64,000 nt of DNA from Zonotrichia leucophrys gambelii (lineage: Eukaryota > Chordata > Aves > Passeriformes > Passerellidae): the NCBI RefSeq assembly GCF_028769735.1, contig NC_088171.1:64036216-64100215 (forward strand), given 5' to 3'. Position numbers and translations under genes: made by a program. Positions 24,201 to 37,100 of the stretch are shown here, one piece after another (position 1 is the stretch's first letter; the number at the start of each line of letters is the position of its first letter). The notes beneath the pieces are model-generated. The model was not told the origin of the DNA and did no database searches. It was given only the letters and a program-made list of their open reading frames with translations.

Positions 24201-27200
24201 GAAATTGGTGCAAGCTGGAAAGAAACTCGCAGGCTACTCCATATGGCACACCAATGTTTTCCAATTCATAACCACCATCTTTTATAGCAAAGACCTCTAA
24301 GATAAAGTACTAAAAAAAGACAAGGAACTGGACAATCTTTGAGATGTTCTGTCTCCATACTTCACATACACAAATGCCAAATGCCAATGCTTGCAGCAGT
24401 GTCAACAAAGACATCACACACTCATTCCCTGCCTACTTCAGAGAGAGATGTTTAACACCAAAAAAAAGCAGGAAAGCTTCTAACCTTCACTTTCTCAGCA
24501 CCACAGATTATTAAATAATAATCAATTTCAATTACTATGTAATAGAAAACCCTTGTGGTTGAAAGAAGAGAGACTGGAAAGGTTTGTCCAGCCTCTGCAC
24601 ACTGTGGGTGCAGCAAACAACAAAGGAGAATGTCTGGCCTTGTAAAAATAAGTCTTAAAACAAAAGGAAGAACAGTAAAATCTATTCCTTACAATGAAAT
24701 ACAGTACAATCTCCAATATCAACATGAAAATGGCAGAAAAAATTCTAAAACACTGACAAGTACAAAAATAATTCATAACTTCTCAAAGTAGTATTACATT
24801 CTTATTTATTCTTATGCTCCTTAAATGTACTAACATCAATGAGCAAGAGAGTCAGTGGATTCTAAACACTTCTCAATGCTGCAAACCGGCATATATACAT
24901 TCCTTGTAAGGGCCCCTTCTGGGTGACCCCTGGTATCTTCAAAAAATATACTTAAAAGATCAATGAATTACCACTTTGTACCTTGGCACACACAGTGGGA
25001 AGCTGTAAATAAAACCAGGAATGATTCCATTTCCTGGTTGTGTAGATTTTGCTTTGATATTAAAATAAATAAATACTAGGTGTATATATAAGGGCACTTT
25101 AAATGTTTTTAAGGTTACAGACATTTGAATATTTCAGAAATTTACTACAGACTACACCTGTATACCTATTTGTATTTACACATCCACAAAACTCCAGGGA
25201 AGTAAAGCTGTAAAACAGATCTGAGAGGTCTGTGAAGCCACTCAGCAGCCTTGTGAGTCACACCTGCACTTTTACGGTCAGTGCCAACATAAAATTTGCA
25301 TTTTTTTCTGTATTCACTGTGCAATTGATGGCATGCATCACAGCATTCAAGTTTCTAGTGCTGAGCTAATTTGAATCTCAGACTAGACCATTCAGTTTCT
25401 TAACTCCAGCAAAACTTACTTTCTATCCTGAGCAAGGCATAAGAACTCATCACTGGTGAACATGAGAATTGCATCTGGACACTGAAAAAAGTGCATACAA
25501 CTCTCTTTTAACCCTTCTAGCAAACATATTGAAGGAATTTTTTGGTGGTAGTTTAATTCCTGCATATTCAGATAAAGTGATCTTGTATCTTTATGAAAGA
25601 TATTTTTATGCAAGACATTTACCGTCCTTATATCCTGGAAGCTATTACTTTTTAGCATATGGTATTCAAATTCACAAATAACAAGTTACTATTATAAAAA
25701 AAATGGCATTTCGGGTTTTGCCATTGGAACAGATTTTAATGTACAATGATTTTAAGTGCAAATGCACTAAAAGATGCAAGTGTACAGGAAGATATTTTAA
25801 ACAGTTGTTCTTTATAGACTCTGCACTTGGTATTTCATGAACAGAATGCTGAGGAAGACATTTCACTCTAGACAGTTATGCAAAGATAAATTAGTTGAAG
25901 ATGTAGCGTATACTTGCAATATGAAAATGTAAAGAACCATCTACTCAACTACTTCACATGTTTCAGTTGGAACCAACTTTTCCTGGTGTCTTTTGCTTTT
26001 TAAATAACAGTGTTAGGCTGTTAACTTAAGACACTGCTTGCCCTTGCTGCTGCCTTTTCCTTTCTCTGTGACAGGATTCCTATGGACATCCACAGCGTTA
26101 TCTCAGTGTGCTTCATCAACTGGAACTAAAGCCAACCAAGTGACAGATCATTTTTGCCAAAATCTAGTAAGCCCTGGAAGCAGCTCAAAAGAGAAAACTC
26201 AAGTAGAAGCCCCAAGTAAAATTGGGCAAAGCTGTCCTAGAACCAAAACATCTTCCATTATGTAAAGAATGCTCCACAACTAGGAATCTCCTACTCTCCC
26301 TATTTCCAGCTGATAAAAGATATGCCAGATAATAATGTAAGGTCCAAAGGGCCAGAAAAAGACTGACTGAAGCCAATATAATGAATATCTCTACTTCATA
26401 ATCTGGGTTGACAACAAAAAATTCCAAGATCTGAGAACTTAGTGAGTCAGAAACCCAAGAACATTCCCTCCAAGTATGTACCTTCAATCAATTGTACACC
26501 TGGATATTTAGTAGTTTAATCCAAATTTCCTGGGAAATGTCAGGCAAAACAATGAAAACTGTTGCCAAAATCAAAACACTGAATCTATTGTTTATTTTAA
26601 ACCTGCTTGTTGTCATCATCTAGAAAGGAATTAGACTTGTTTCACAAGACCATTCTTGAAATTTTCTTAGCTATTACTCCCCTTCTCTTCTGTCAGGTAC
26701 AAGCTTGCCCACCAGTTCACTGTACAAAAAACCCACACAAATTAGGCTGACAGATGTTTAATATATATTTTCCACAATACATCCCTCTATGTTTATCTAG
26801 CCTTCTCTTGGCTACCAAGACCAGTCTTTCAAAACCAATACTGGAAATCCATCTGCCTCTGTATCCATTGCTTAGTTTGGTATAAACTTCAAGGTCAACA
26901 CACAGCTAGCAGGTTCCTCTTCCATCAAAATAATTGTCTTTGTAAAATACTTATTGTCAAATAGCATTAAAATCTCTATTAAAACAAGAAGGGGCCTAGG
27001 GAAAAATTACTTTGGAAACCACTCTTCTGGCTTCCAGAAACTCACTTAAAATACTTGATCAATACAAACAAAAAACCAGGATTCACTGTTCTCACAAGCA
27101 CCAGGTACTACAAAGCAGCTGCCTTGCTTTGGATCAGAAGGAGCCTGGCATTACTTTCTGTTTTGTATTGAGCTGCTCTATGTTGAAAGCTGTCAAATCA

Positions 27201-28098
27201 ATCAAAAAACGGGTTGGTTTGGTAAGTTACAGAAAAAGTGACATTTTACATAATCTCTGTTGCTTATCTATTACTGTAACTGTTATTTTCCTTTTGTAGC
27301 ACCACAAAGATGAGATAGTAAAGAACTGAAAAGGCAAAGGAATCCAGCTGATAGAAATTTCTATCCCTCCTTTCAATTTCAAGAGACAATTGATTGACAT
27401 AAGTCAGTGCACCCAACTTCATTCTCATAAATACTAGTCACAAAACCACAGTCACATCCTATCCAAAGGAAGAGAAAATAGCAATTCTCAAGCTGATCAA
27501 ACATTAATGGCAGTAGGTAGAGTAAGCCCCAGTTTAGGATTTACTGAAAATGGGACTGTGTTCCATCTATGCACCACAGATAAAGCAATAGCACATGACA
27601 GAGTTGCCAGCCATTACATCATATATTGGACAAATATTTGTATATATCATTGAGTGTCTCCAACAAGTTGAGCTACAAAAATTAAATTTGCATAATATTG
27701 CAAAAATTCCCAGGAAACAGCCAGACAAGAACCTAACACGTAACAGCCTGCAACATGTGCCAAAAATATATCCGTGCTGAAAGAGACATCAACTAGTTGA
27801 AAAAAAAGCTCTTAAATACAAAAATTGAACACCAAGGGAAATGCTTGAGTTAGATAAGGGAATATCTGAAACCTAGATAAGAAAACAAATTATCTGTGTT
27901 CTCCCTACACTTGGGACTCTATCAAAAAAAAAACCCGTAGCAAGAACAGGTAATATGAAAAATACACAGCCTGCTGGGTCAACATAAAATTAGCACCGTC
28001 AAATGTAGAAGGGCAAAAGTTCCTTCCTAGTTTCACTTAATACACAAATTAACATAACTCTTACAAACATTTAAGCAGAAAATAAAAATAGAATTTAC

Positions 28099-28121
28099 CT
28101 TTAAATGTCTCCAGTTCCTTC
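28099..28121 (-). CDS. DTNBP1: DTNBP1 coding exon 7 (23-nt micro-exon)
   Basis: Only 23 nt: G plus seven codons (KELETFK) plus G, between a good acceptor (TTCTTCTCCAACAG) and donor GTAAAT. The leading G completes the arginine left open by exon 6. The trailing G should begin the alanine codon that opens the next exon in dysbindins (AELDAEH in human). It stands alone in AT-rich DNA, 12.8 kb from exon 6. Phase, peptide match and splice sites all agree, so it is unlikely to be chance. Confidence 0.93.
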
Positions 28122-31100
28122 CTGTTGGAGAAGAACAGAATTTAAAAAAATAATTAGAAATACCACATGTAGAGCCACAGGATTTATTTTACATGCTTTA
28201 AGACTCACTAAAATACAAAAATCAAAGAATTTGACTGTCACCATATATATCAGTAATATTACTACATGTGTTTACCTAAAGCAAACAAAATCAATCTGTT
28301 TTAAATTAGGCCACCACTTCTTTATAAACATGTACAATTATAAAAATTCTGCACACTTACATCTAGCTACATAATTTCCAGATACACTGCTCCAAAAATA
28401 ACCAAGACTTCCTAAGGCATTAGTTACTAAAGCATCCTTTACTTAGCAGAGATTTACCAATTTACAGCACAGTGAATAACAATTTTTGTTCCATTTTTAT
28501 CAATGCTACTCAAAAACATCTTTGCAACACTGAAGGAGGAAAATTTGACAATATCGCTCAGTTAAAAGAGAAAGACAGGCAAGGAGACATACAGTGACAT
28601 TCCTCAGAGGAGAGGATTTTCAAGTATGGAATATGACACATAACCCACAGTATCCATGCACCAGAAAGCTTAGGAAACCAAGAAAAAGATAAGAATATCT
28701 TTTTTGCCTTTGTACCAGGCCACCTTCTACTTTTAGTGGTTATGCAATTGTGAATGCAGAGGCTACAAAATGAACGGAAATATCTTCTCTGTTTTAAAGA
28801 AACTGCAAAATGCTCCAACTGCCATTACTACAATGTAGTGATTCATCCTGAATTTTAAGGCCAAAGAAGAATCAATGTAACAACTGAGATAAGGCAGAAT
28901 GCTGGCCTTACAAAACACTCATTTAAATCAAACATTTTTTCAGTCTGCACCTCAGAGAATGCCTAGTTAAATTCTGAATTCAGAAGCAAAAGTGACTGTA
29001 AGAAAAATAAATTAAAGACTGAATTCACAGTTGACCAGATAAATTATTCTATTCTCTATCCACTGACTAAAGCACTCTTCATTCTCCTACCAGAGACACC
29101 GTTTCACAATGCAGATGCTATACATTAATAACTCCTTCTGTCCCTTAACACATGATGCAATTAAGCATTTATTCTTGCATCAAGAACAGACAAAACTCAC
29201 TCAAAGCTGAAATAGTTTATTCTCTAAGCAGGCCAAAATATTATAAAAGAAGCAAGAGAATGCATTTACCTCCACATTTTCAGAGAACATCCCACTTTTG
29301 TCACCAAATGTTAAATAGAGGTTTTTGAAAGAATGGGTGCTTTACCAGGAAATAAGCTAGAGTGTGATTCACAGTAAAGAATTCTAATAGTTGCAACTTC
29401 CTGTGAGTATCTATTTCCTTTCCTGCTTTTCCTCCATCCCTTTCCCAAGCTGGTTTCTCCCTGTTATATCAGAGAAAAAAGCTACTTTACAATACCTGTG
29501 ATTTGCAAGTTCATACCCCAAAAATTTTTTCCTAGCTTGTTTACTCTAAATAGAGTTACAAAATTCTTAAACACTCTCACAAGTTGCCATCCTTTTTTTT
29601 AAATAATGGAACAGTAGTTGAGGAGACAACAATCACAGGAAATGGTTGTTTTCCATGGACTGAAACAAAACCATAGCAGAAGAAACATCTTGTGAAAGTA
29701 AGAGGGGAAAAACTACATTACTTGCCCCAAAAATCAGGAGATTTTATGACACATGTCTACAAAAGGAAAGACGAAACAATTACTGCCATTGTGTCAAAAG
29801 AGATTAGTAAACAAGATGATAATACAGTAGCCAAGTGACAAATCACTCATTTTGTCTAAACCCCCAGAATTTTCCTTTTCAAAATCCATCGATATTTTTA
29901 GGTTTGAGATGCACTAAGATGTTGTTCCTATATCCATACACATAATTACCATTTATTAAGAAAGTTGGACATTAATATTTGACAAAAACTTCTTTCCCTC
30001 TGAAAAATTAAAATTATCTATGATTAGTATACAGTAAAAATACAGACTTGAAATGTAAGGATCTGTACTTCCTAGTATCCTCATACCAATTCAGATCCAA
30101 AGACTGAAGATTTTATATTTTACACAGCATGAATTAATCATATCTTGTGGTTTCTCACAAGACTTTCAATAAAACTTTTATTTAGAAATACATAATGAAG
30201 TACATGCTTACTGAAACCACGTTCAGCATCAGCAACATGAAAGATTTTTTTTTATTCATTAAGTCAAATTATCCAAATAAAAACTTGGAAGTTTAAAAAT
30301 TTCAATCCTTAATCTCATTTATCAGCAGCTTTGGTAAGAACATGACACTAAACTGAGAAGAGGAAAGGAAACTGACTTGTGATGACATTGGAAAAACAAA
30401 TGGCTTAAGAGTATATCAGTACATTTTCTAGTTGGGTAATTAAGACCTGGCACAGATGTACAGAGAAAAACATATAACAGATTATTCCACTTCTCTACAA
30501 GTAAATAAATGTTTTTGTATTTACTGATAAACTGCCAGAAGGAAGATACCTCCTTTGTCTTCCGTAAGAGTCTAGTGACAAAAGGTCATCTGCAGAATAC
30601 ACTAACCTCACGTTAAGAATTGAACTTCATATTTGGAACACAGACAAAGTAAAGAAACAGCAATTTGGGAGAGTAATTAAAATTAAAATGATTAAATTGA
30701 AGGCAGTTTTAGAAAAGTGGCCTTCAAAGCAAGGTTAAAAGACAAGCAGAAGGAGATATATATGGCAACTGAAAGCATTCCATAGGGAAATGCCCCTGGA
30801 TTTTAAAGAGTTTTCATCCAAAAGAACATTCAAGCACTTCACAGATGGATGAGATAACCCTTTCCACTGCTATTAGAAGGAAAACACACACCTGCCTTGC
30901 CTCTGGCCTCTCTACACATGAAGGCTCTTGTGGGCTGCTCAGCATCTGCCCAGGATTAAAGGAGCTCCCATGCTGAGTCTGACCACTGATCAATACAACT
31001 ACCTGGCATCTGACTACATGCTCTTCAGCGACTCAATTTTAGGTTACTGACAGAAAAACCTGGCTAGTTACCCATATAAGAATACATTTTACCTTTTCAT

Positions 31101-34100
31101 AATTAACAGTAAGCTTTCAGAAGAAAGGACTAAATTAGGAGGCACATTATAATATGAATAGCTCTTTTCAGTGAAAGACGAAGTTCAGCACCTCTGAGCA
31201 AGAAAAAAAAGGCTAAAATAACAAGCTAAAGTCTAACATAATCAGTCTATAAAGGCATGGAGACACTTCAAAAGTAATCTCTTTCTGTATGCAGAGCAAT
31301 TTACAAATTTCAGACTCCTTCTTGAGAGGCAAGAGGCTGTACAGGCTCCACTGACACTGAAGTTATGCCCATGAAAACTATCTGGCCACACATACAGGCA
31401 ACACTGTTAATCCCTGCCTTTCCAGTTGCTTGTTTTCATAAAGTAGATTGGAGGAGGAGCACTTAATTAATGTGTGAAATTCTGTACACATCAAACTCAG
31501 TTACCAGTTTTTAAGATACCTGGAATGTTCTGATGATGATGCTGTCAGTGGTCTCAACTTCTTCATTTACAGAAAAGTTAAGATTCAGGGTATGTGGTAA
31601 GAACATATACTTGTGGAGACAACAGGTGAAACAAATAGTCTACAACATATGACTTGTCCCACAGGGTATCTGAGGGGACCAATTAGAGTTACAATCTAGT
31701 TAGAAGGCAGATACAAATTCCCAAGGACCTTCCCATTCCCCGCAGGCTTTTTATTGCACTATTGGATTAACCCTGCTCCGGCCATGGAGCAGATGAGATG
31801 GACACTAGGAAGACTGCACTGGTATCACTGACAAACAAAAATAAATCTAGGAATCAGAATATGGGAGGACCAGGAGGCTTAACTATCCTGCTTTAAGTTA
31901 CTGAGATAAAAGGGAATTTAATTTGATCAGCAACAGTAAGAAAAAAAAAAATTCAGGTTCTACTGTATCTTGCAAAGGGCTGTAACACTAAGATCAATTT
32001 CCTAAGTGTAACTAAACATCAAGGAATCCAGTTAAATACCTAGGAAACTATAGAAACACCACAAAGATGCCACCAGCCAGAACTGACAGAATTTCTGACT
32101 TGATCTTCAAGAAGAAAACAGGCAGATAAGAAAGCAACAGAGTCCTAAATTAATGTCAGGAACAATTTTATAAAATGGGCTCTGAAAGTAACAGTCAATA
32201 AATATATATAAACAAAAGACAATATCGAGACAGAATATAAATGCTAAAAATTGAGGATTGAATTTGAAAGATTTTACAATTATATGTGTTAATAAATGTT
32301 GAGTCATAATGTCATGGTTTGACCAGGAAGGAGTGGGAATTCTGGGAAGCTGCGGTCAAACCAATGAAGGTTTTGGGTTTGAGACTGGCGTCCGGTGTGG
32401 CCAGTGGGGTTTGGACACACCTCCGAGAATACACAGGGGTTAAAAGCAAGGCACTGCCCTGGCACTTCCTCTTTTGGACATCGTCGGGCGAAGAGGTCAG
32501 ATCTCTCCCCCGCCCGGCCCACTGCTGCTGGGCGGGGGAGGGGCCAGCCATGCGGTAGGCCTAGGGCCTGGACAGAGGGGGCTTCGGGGGGGCTTCGAGG
32601 ATGGAAGGGTGGAAGGTCCCAGAGAGTCAGCCCTCGGGCAGCCAGCCCCCCCCTCCCCCCAGGAGAGCAGCCAGCCAGGAGGAGAAGGGGGGAGAGAGAG
32701 CCCGGCCGGCCGCAGCAGCAGCACGTGTGGGAGTATTATCTCGTCCCAGGACAGACAGAGACTGAAAACTTTTAACCCTTTCTTGCATGACTGGGGCCTT
32801 ACAAAAATGCTAATCCTCCTCGAAGCTGAATAAGAAGGGAGATGAGAGATGAGATGACTTGGCCCGGAGATTGTGGAGATGATTGGATGGGGAGAGATGA
32901 TTTGGAGTGGCCGTTTGGCTGGACTTTTTCTTGTAGCCATGGACTCAGTTGTTCCTGTGACACAAACTGCATTTAGGGGGAGGCAGTGCCTCAAAACCAG
33001 GAGGGTTCATTTGTGGGGACCCCCCGGCCCCAGGGGGTTGGAAAAATATGGGGGGGACAGTTGTCCCAAAAGCAGAGACTGTGCCTTTTTGGAGTGAGAC
33101 AAGGCATCCTTGAAAGACCACCCTAAAAGCAGCTCTGATCCATGTCTCGGTGGTGAGAGCACTGGGCATGGAAGGAACATGTCACAAGCGGCAAAAGGAC
33201 TTTTTTTCCCCCGGGCGGTGCCGAAGTGACAAGGAAGCATCCGGGATTTCAGTGTGTTTCCAGGAGAAGCCTATGGAACAAGAAGGACTCCTTTCCTCTT
33301 CATGAACTGCAGTTTGAGTATACTAAAGTGTCGTGCTGGGCTGGGCAGTTGGTGTTTTTTGAGAGAATGTATTGGATTGGGAAAGTCAGGGAGTGGGGAG
33401 GAGGAAAAGTGGTTTTTTTGTAAGGTTTTCAATTTTTTTTTTTTCCTTTTCCTTATAGTCTTTCCCTATTTTTCCTGTAGTTTTAGGTAATAAAGTGTTA
33501 TTTATGTTTAAGTTGGAGCCTGTTTTGCTTATTCCTGGTCACATCTCACAGCAGACACCAGGGTGAGGCATTTTCATGGGGGCACTGGCTCTGTGCCAGG
33601 CTCAAACCATGACACATAAATATTATTTACAAAAAATATATTTGAAGAAAGTATAGACGCTTATCAGCAAATTAATATAAAAATAGTTATGGCACCTAAC
33701 TCTATCCAACCCAGAAACTGAGAAATGCTGCATTTCCTCTGCTATGTGTCTGGTACAGTTAAGTCTTCAAAATTATGTATTAAAAAAAAACACTCTTCCA
33801 TAGCCTGACTCATGCTTTAGTAAGCTAAAAAGCCATGAGATCTCTCCTCTGGGACTTTCCTCTGGATGTCATCAGAAGTAAAAGCCAAAATATGGAGAAC
33901 TCAAAACCTATGTCACTTGTAGGGTGCACAGAAATAATTTAAGTACTTTTTTTTTTGTAGTTAGGATTAGCACTTTTGTGAATCCTGACATAAAACTGTT
34001 TTCCCCATCCCTGAGATTGGTTGAGCACCCCTTGGAGATACTTAGGCCAATTACTACTTTGAAATACACTTGAGACTGAAGCAATGAAAAGCCTTTAAGT

Positions 34101-37100
34101 ATTGAAAAATTAGTAAAAACTAACACTACTACTGAACTACTGCTGGAATTGAACTGCAGGCAAGGGTTTCTATTCATCTGACAAAACACTGAAAATAGGT
34201 CAGAATTCTCCATCACCAGAAGTGACATTTTATCCACTAAAAGAGAAGAGCAGAGAACTAAGGCATTTCAATAATATTGCAATGGAGATTTTTTTGGTTC
34301 CATACTCATGCAGATGCAGAGGTAGATGAAGTCTGTTTTCCAGCACATCTTCTATGTTAACTTCAATCAAGCAGATGGAGCTGATCAGCAAATTTTTGCA
34401 TTAGAAGTGACCAACACTAACTAGTAATCAAATTAATAAATACAACCAAAACCAAGCATTCCCCTATCATACTCAGCAGTTCCAGGGTACAATGAAAGTA
34501 TTTCTGTTTCAATGTTTCAAAAAACAAAAACAAATCTTAAGAACATGGGAAGCCAATTGTCAGGCACTATCATTCAAAAGAACTGTAAAAAATAAGGAAG
34601 ATGGACTTAAAATCATAAGAAAAGGGTAGAAGTCAAATCATTACAGGCAAGTCTTGTCCTCTGCTAAGGGACAGACACAAGCCATTTACCTTTAGAACCA
34701 TTCCAAACTGGAATCTGCAATGTGGAGAAAATGCTTAGCTCCCTCCAAAAGCTCATGCCTTTGGAGGATGTAGGATTTTGCACAGGACACAGGGTTTAAT
34801 GCTTTTGCTTTTATCCTGTTGTTATCCAAAAAACTCAACGGTTTTTACATTTAAAAAAAAAAATTATCTTAGTATGCAACCTCTTTGGATCACTAAAACA
34901 TATATGTATCAACAGTTTATTTTTATCATACAACCAAAATTTTAGGAACCAAAGTTTAAAGCTGAAATTTGATAAGAGAATATTAAGAGAATCTACAATT
35001 TGGGAAATTAGAGAGAATGTAAGAGAAGGTGAAGTTTCAGAGAAGGTACAAACAATCCACCAAAGGCCAACTCCACCATCAACTCCACCATTTTTTTTCT
35101 AGAAAGAAAAGGAGTTCCTGCAAGCCACACAAGAAACTGCAGATATTCTTTTAACCTGGACATCAATTTCCACATAAGCATTAAAAAGAAGAAAACTGAC
35201 AGTATTCAAAAACTGGCCAACATTATTCAGTAAGCAACATATGGTACAGCCCTAATTCACAGAAACAAGTTAAAGGAGCTTGTGACTCCATGTGCAATCT
35301 TCACCTAAAAGGCTGAACGTGGTTCCACACAGCATGAATGCAATTGTGCCAGAGAGAAGCTACAACTTGTATCTCTTCAGGCATCCTCAACACATCCCTT
35401 TGACATAGGAATGTAAAATCTCCCTCACAGAAGCACTGTCAATGTGAACGCATTTCATACATTTCTTTTAAACTACTTTTAAATCAACTGGTTTTCAATG
35501 TAAGTGGAAAGGAGTTATTAAAGATCTCAGGAAATAATTCATAGTGAAGAAACACAAAATTTATCAGGAGGCACAGCACAGAGAATGAATTTTAGTGTGG
35601 TAATGACAAGCATCTAAGCCCTGTTCTTCTGCCACTAGCCACAGTGAATTAATTACACATACAAATAATGCATTTTTGAGGAGAGGGAGGGTACAAAATT
35701 ATGATTAAGGCAGTCTTAAACCATCTGTTCCTATTATTGGTACAGTAAGTCTGGACAAAGAATGCCTGGTATTAACAGCTTGACAGGATTTGCAGATTAT
35801 GCCCACTAACAAGCAGCACATAAAGGTAGAGATAAATTATGTAGGATTGACATAATGTTTTAACAATTTCTAAATAATGTTATTAAAAGGTGCTGTAGGA
35901 TACAGAGGATCCAACACAAACATTCAGTCTTTAACCACAGGTCACAAAAGCCAAAGAAAAAGGTCTTTTATTTGCCTATTTGAAAGAAAACAAGACTATA
36001 AGGAGAAGGTAAGCAGCAAATCTCTTTGTAACAATGTCATTGTCTCTCTGTATCAAGCAAAGATCACCAGAGAAAGGGCAAAATTAAATCAACTTAAACG
36101 TGATGTAAATTATACCATACATTCACACTTTGCAAATAAGAGAAAAAACTGCCAAAATCCCTGAAATCTTCAAATCTGCTGTGTGTTCAGTCTTGACCAA
36201 TGTTTCCAAACACTGGGAGCACTGATGGGAGTGAAATTCACTAATAATGATGCAGCATGCTCCTTTGGGCTAGGCATACGCAGAATACTGTAATGCAAGA
36301 GTTCTTGCAGAAAAAAGAAAGTTTAGAGCCTTCAAACTACAAAAAAGGAAGCAAAATTATCTATTAAACTCTTCCAAAGCTTGTGCAAGTCTCTTCAGGA
36401 TCAATAGGAATTCTCATTCCACATGTCTGCCAAAGAAGTGCAACAACTGATGGCCATAAAATTAATTCCATCCAGTTATCATCATGGGAACACTTGCTGT
36501 ATTCTGATTATATTATATACAATATTGCTGATTGTGCTGCATTCAAACTCATGAAACAGGATAGAAAACATCTTTGCAATGTGAGTACAGAAACTCATAC
36601 AATGCCTAATGAAAACTCAAAGCCAATCATCCACTGCACATCTGCCAGTAAAACTCCTGAAGATAACCAAAGTTCTGCATTCAATCTTGCAAAAATGTTT
36701 ACTTAGATACCCACTTACACAGAGGTATGGCAGCTCCAAATCTACACCACTAGAAGACTGATCAAAAAGAGTGTAGCACGAAAGTTTACACTCATGAAAA
36801 CTTTGATGAGAACTATCAAACATGTAGCTCAGGTCTCAAAAATAATTCACAATACACTTAACGTTGGAAAGAAAAATATACTTGCTTGAAACATCTGCAA
36901 CAAAGGGGCATATACACTTTTTTACATATAAAAAGTAAATTTTATAAATTACATGCAAAGCCTGAAAGGGTTGTGGAGATAAAATTTAAATGTATCCCTG
37001 CCAGGTGGGAAGGAATCACCACTGAGGACGCTGTACAGTACAGAGTACTGTCCCAGCCTATTGCTTGAGGAATGCTATGGGATCTAAACACGAGCTACAG

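Larger units (their letters stand above)
1..28098 (-). other. DTNBP1: DTNBP1 intron 7 (partial, runs off the left edge)
   Basis: More than 28 kb without the next exon. I looked for the reverse complement of the expected exon 8 peptides (QQMKLKE, KFFEEAF, MEQYLSTGYLQ) and found none, so it continues past position 1. It contains four CR1 tails, the mini-provirus, an AAAC repeat at 20455-20484, an A-rich run at 1140-1171, a GC-rich patch near 18541-18910 and several hairpins. Other stretches are plain AT-rich DNA. Confidence 0.8.

Noticed and set aside
1..28098. DTNBP1 exon 8
   Set aside because: Scanned for its expected peptides on the minus strand without success, so I conclude that it lies beyond the left edge.
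32497..32994. A 165-codon minus-strand frame, and overlapping plus-strand frames, in the solo LTR
   Set aside because: GC-rich LTR sequence stays open in several frames at once; no retroviral protein motif is present.
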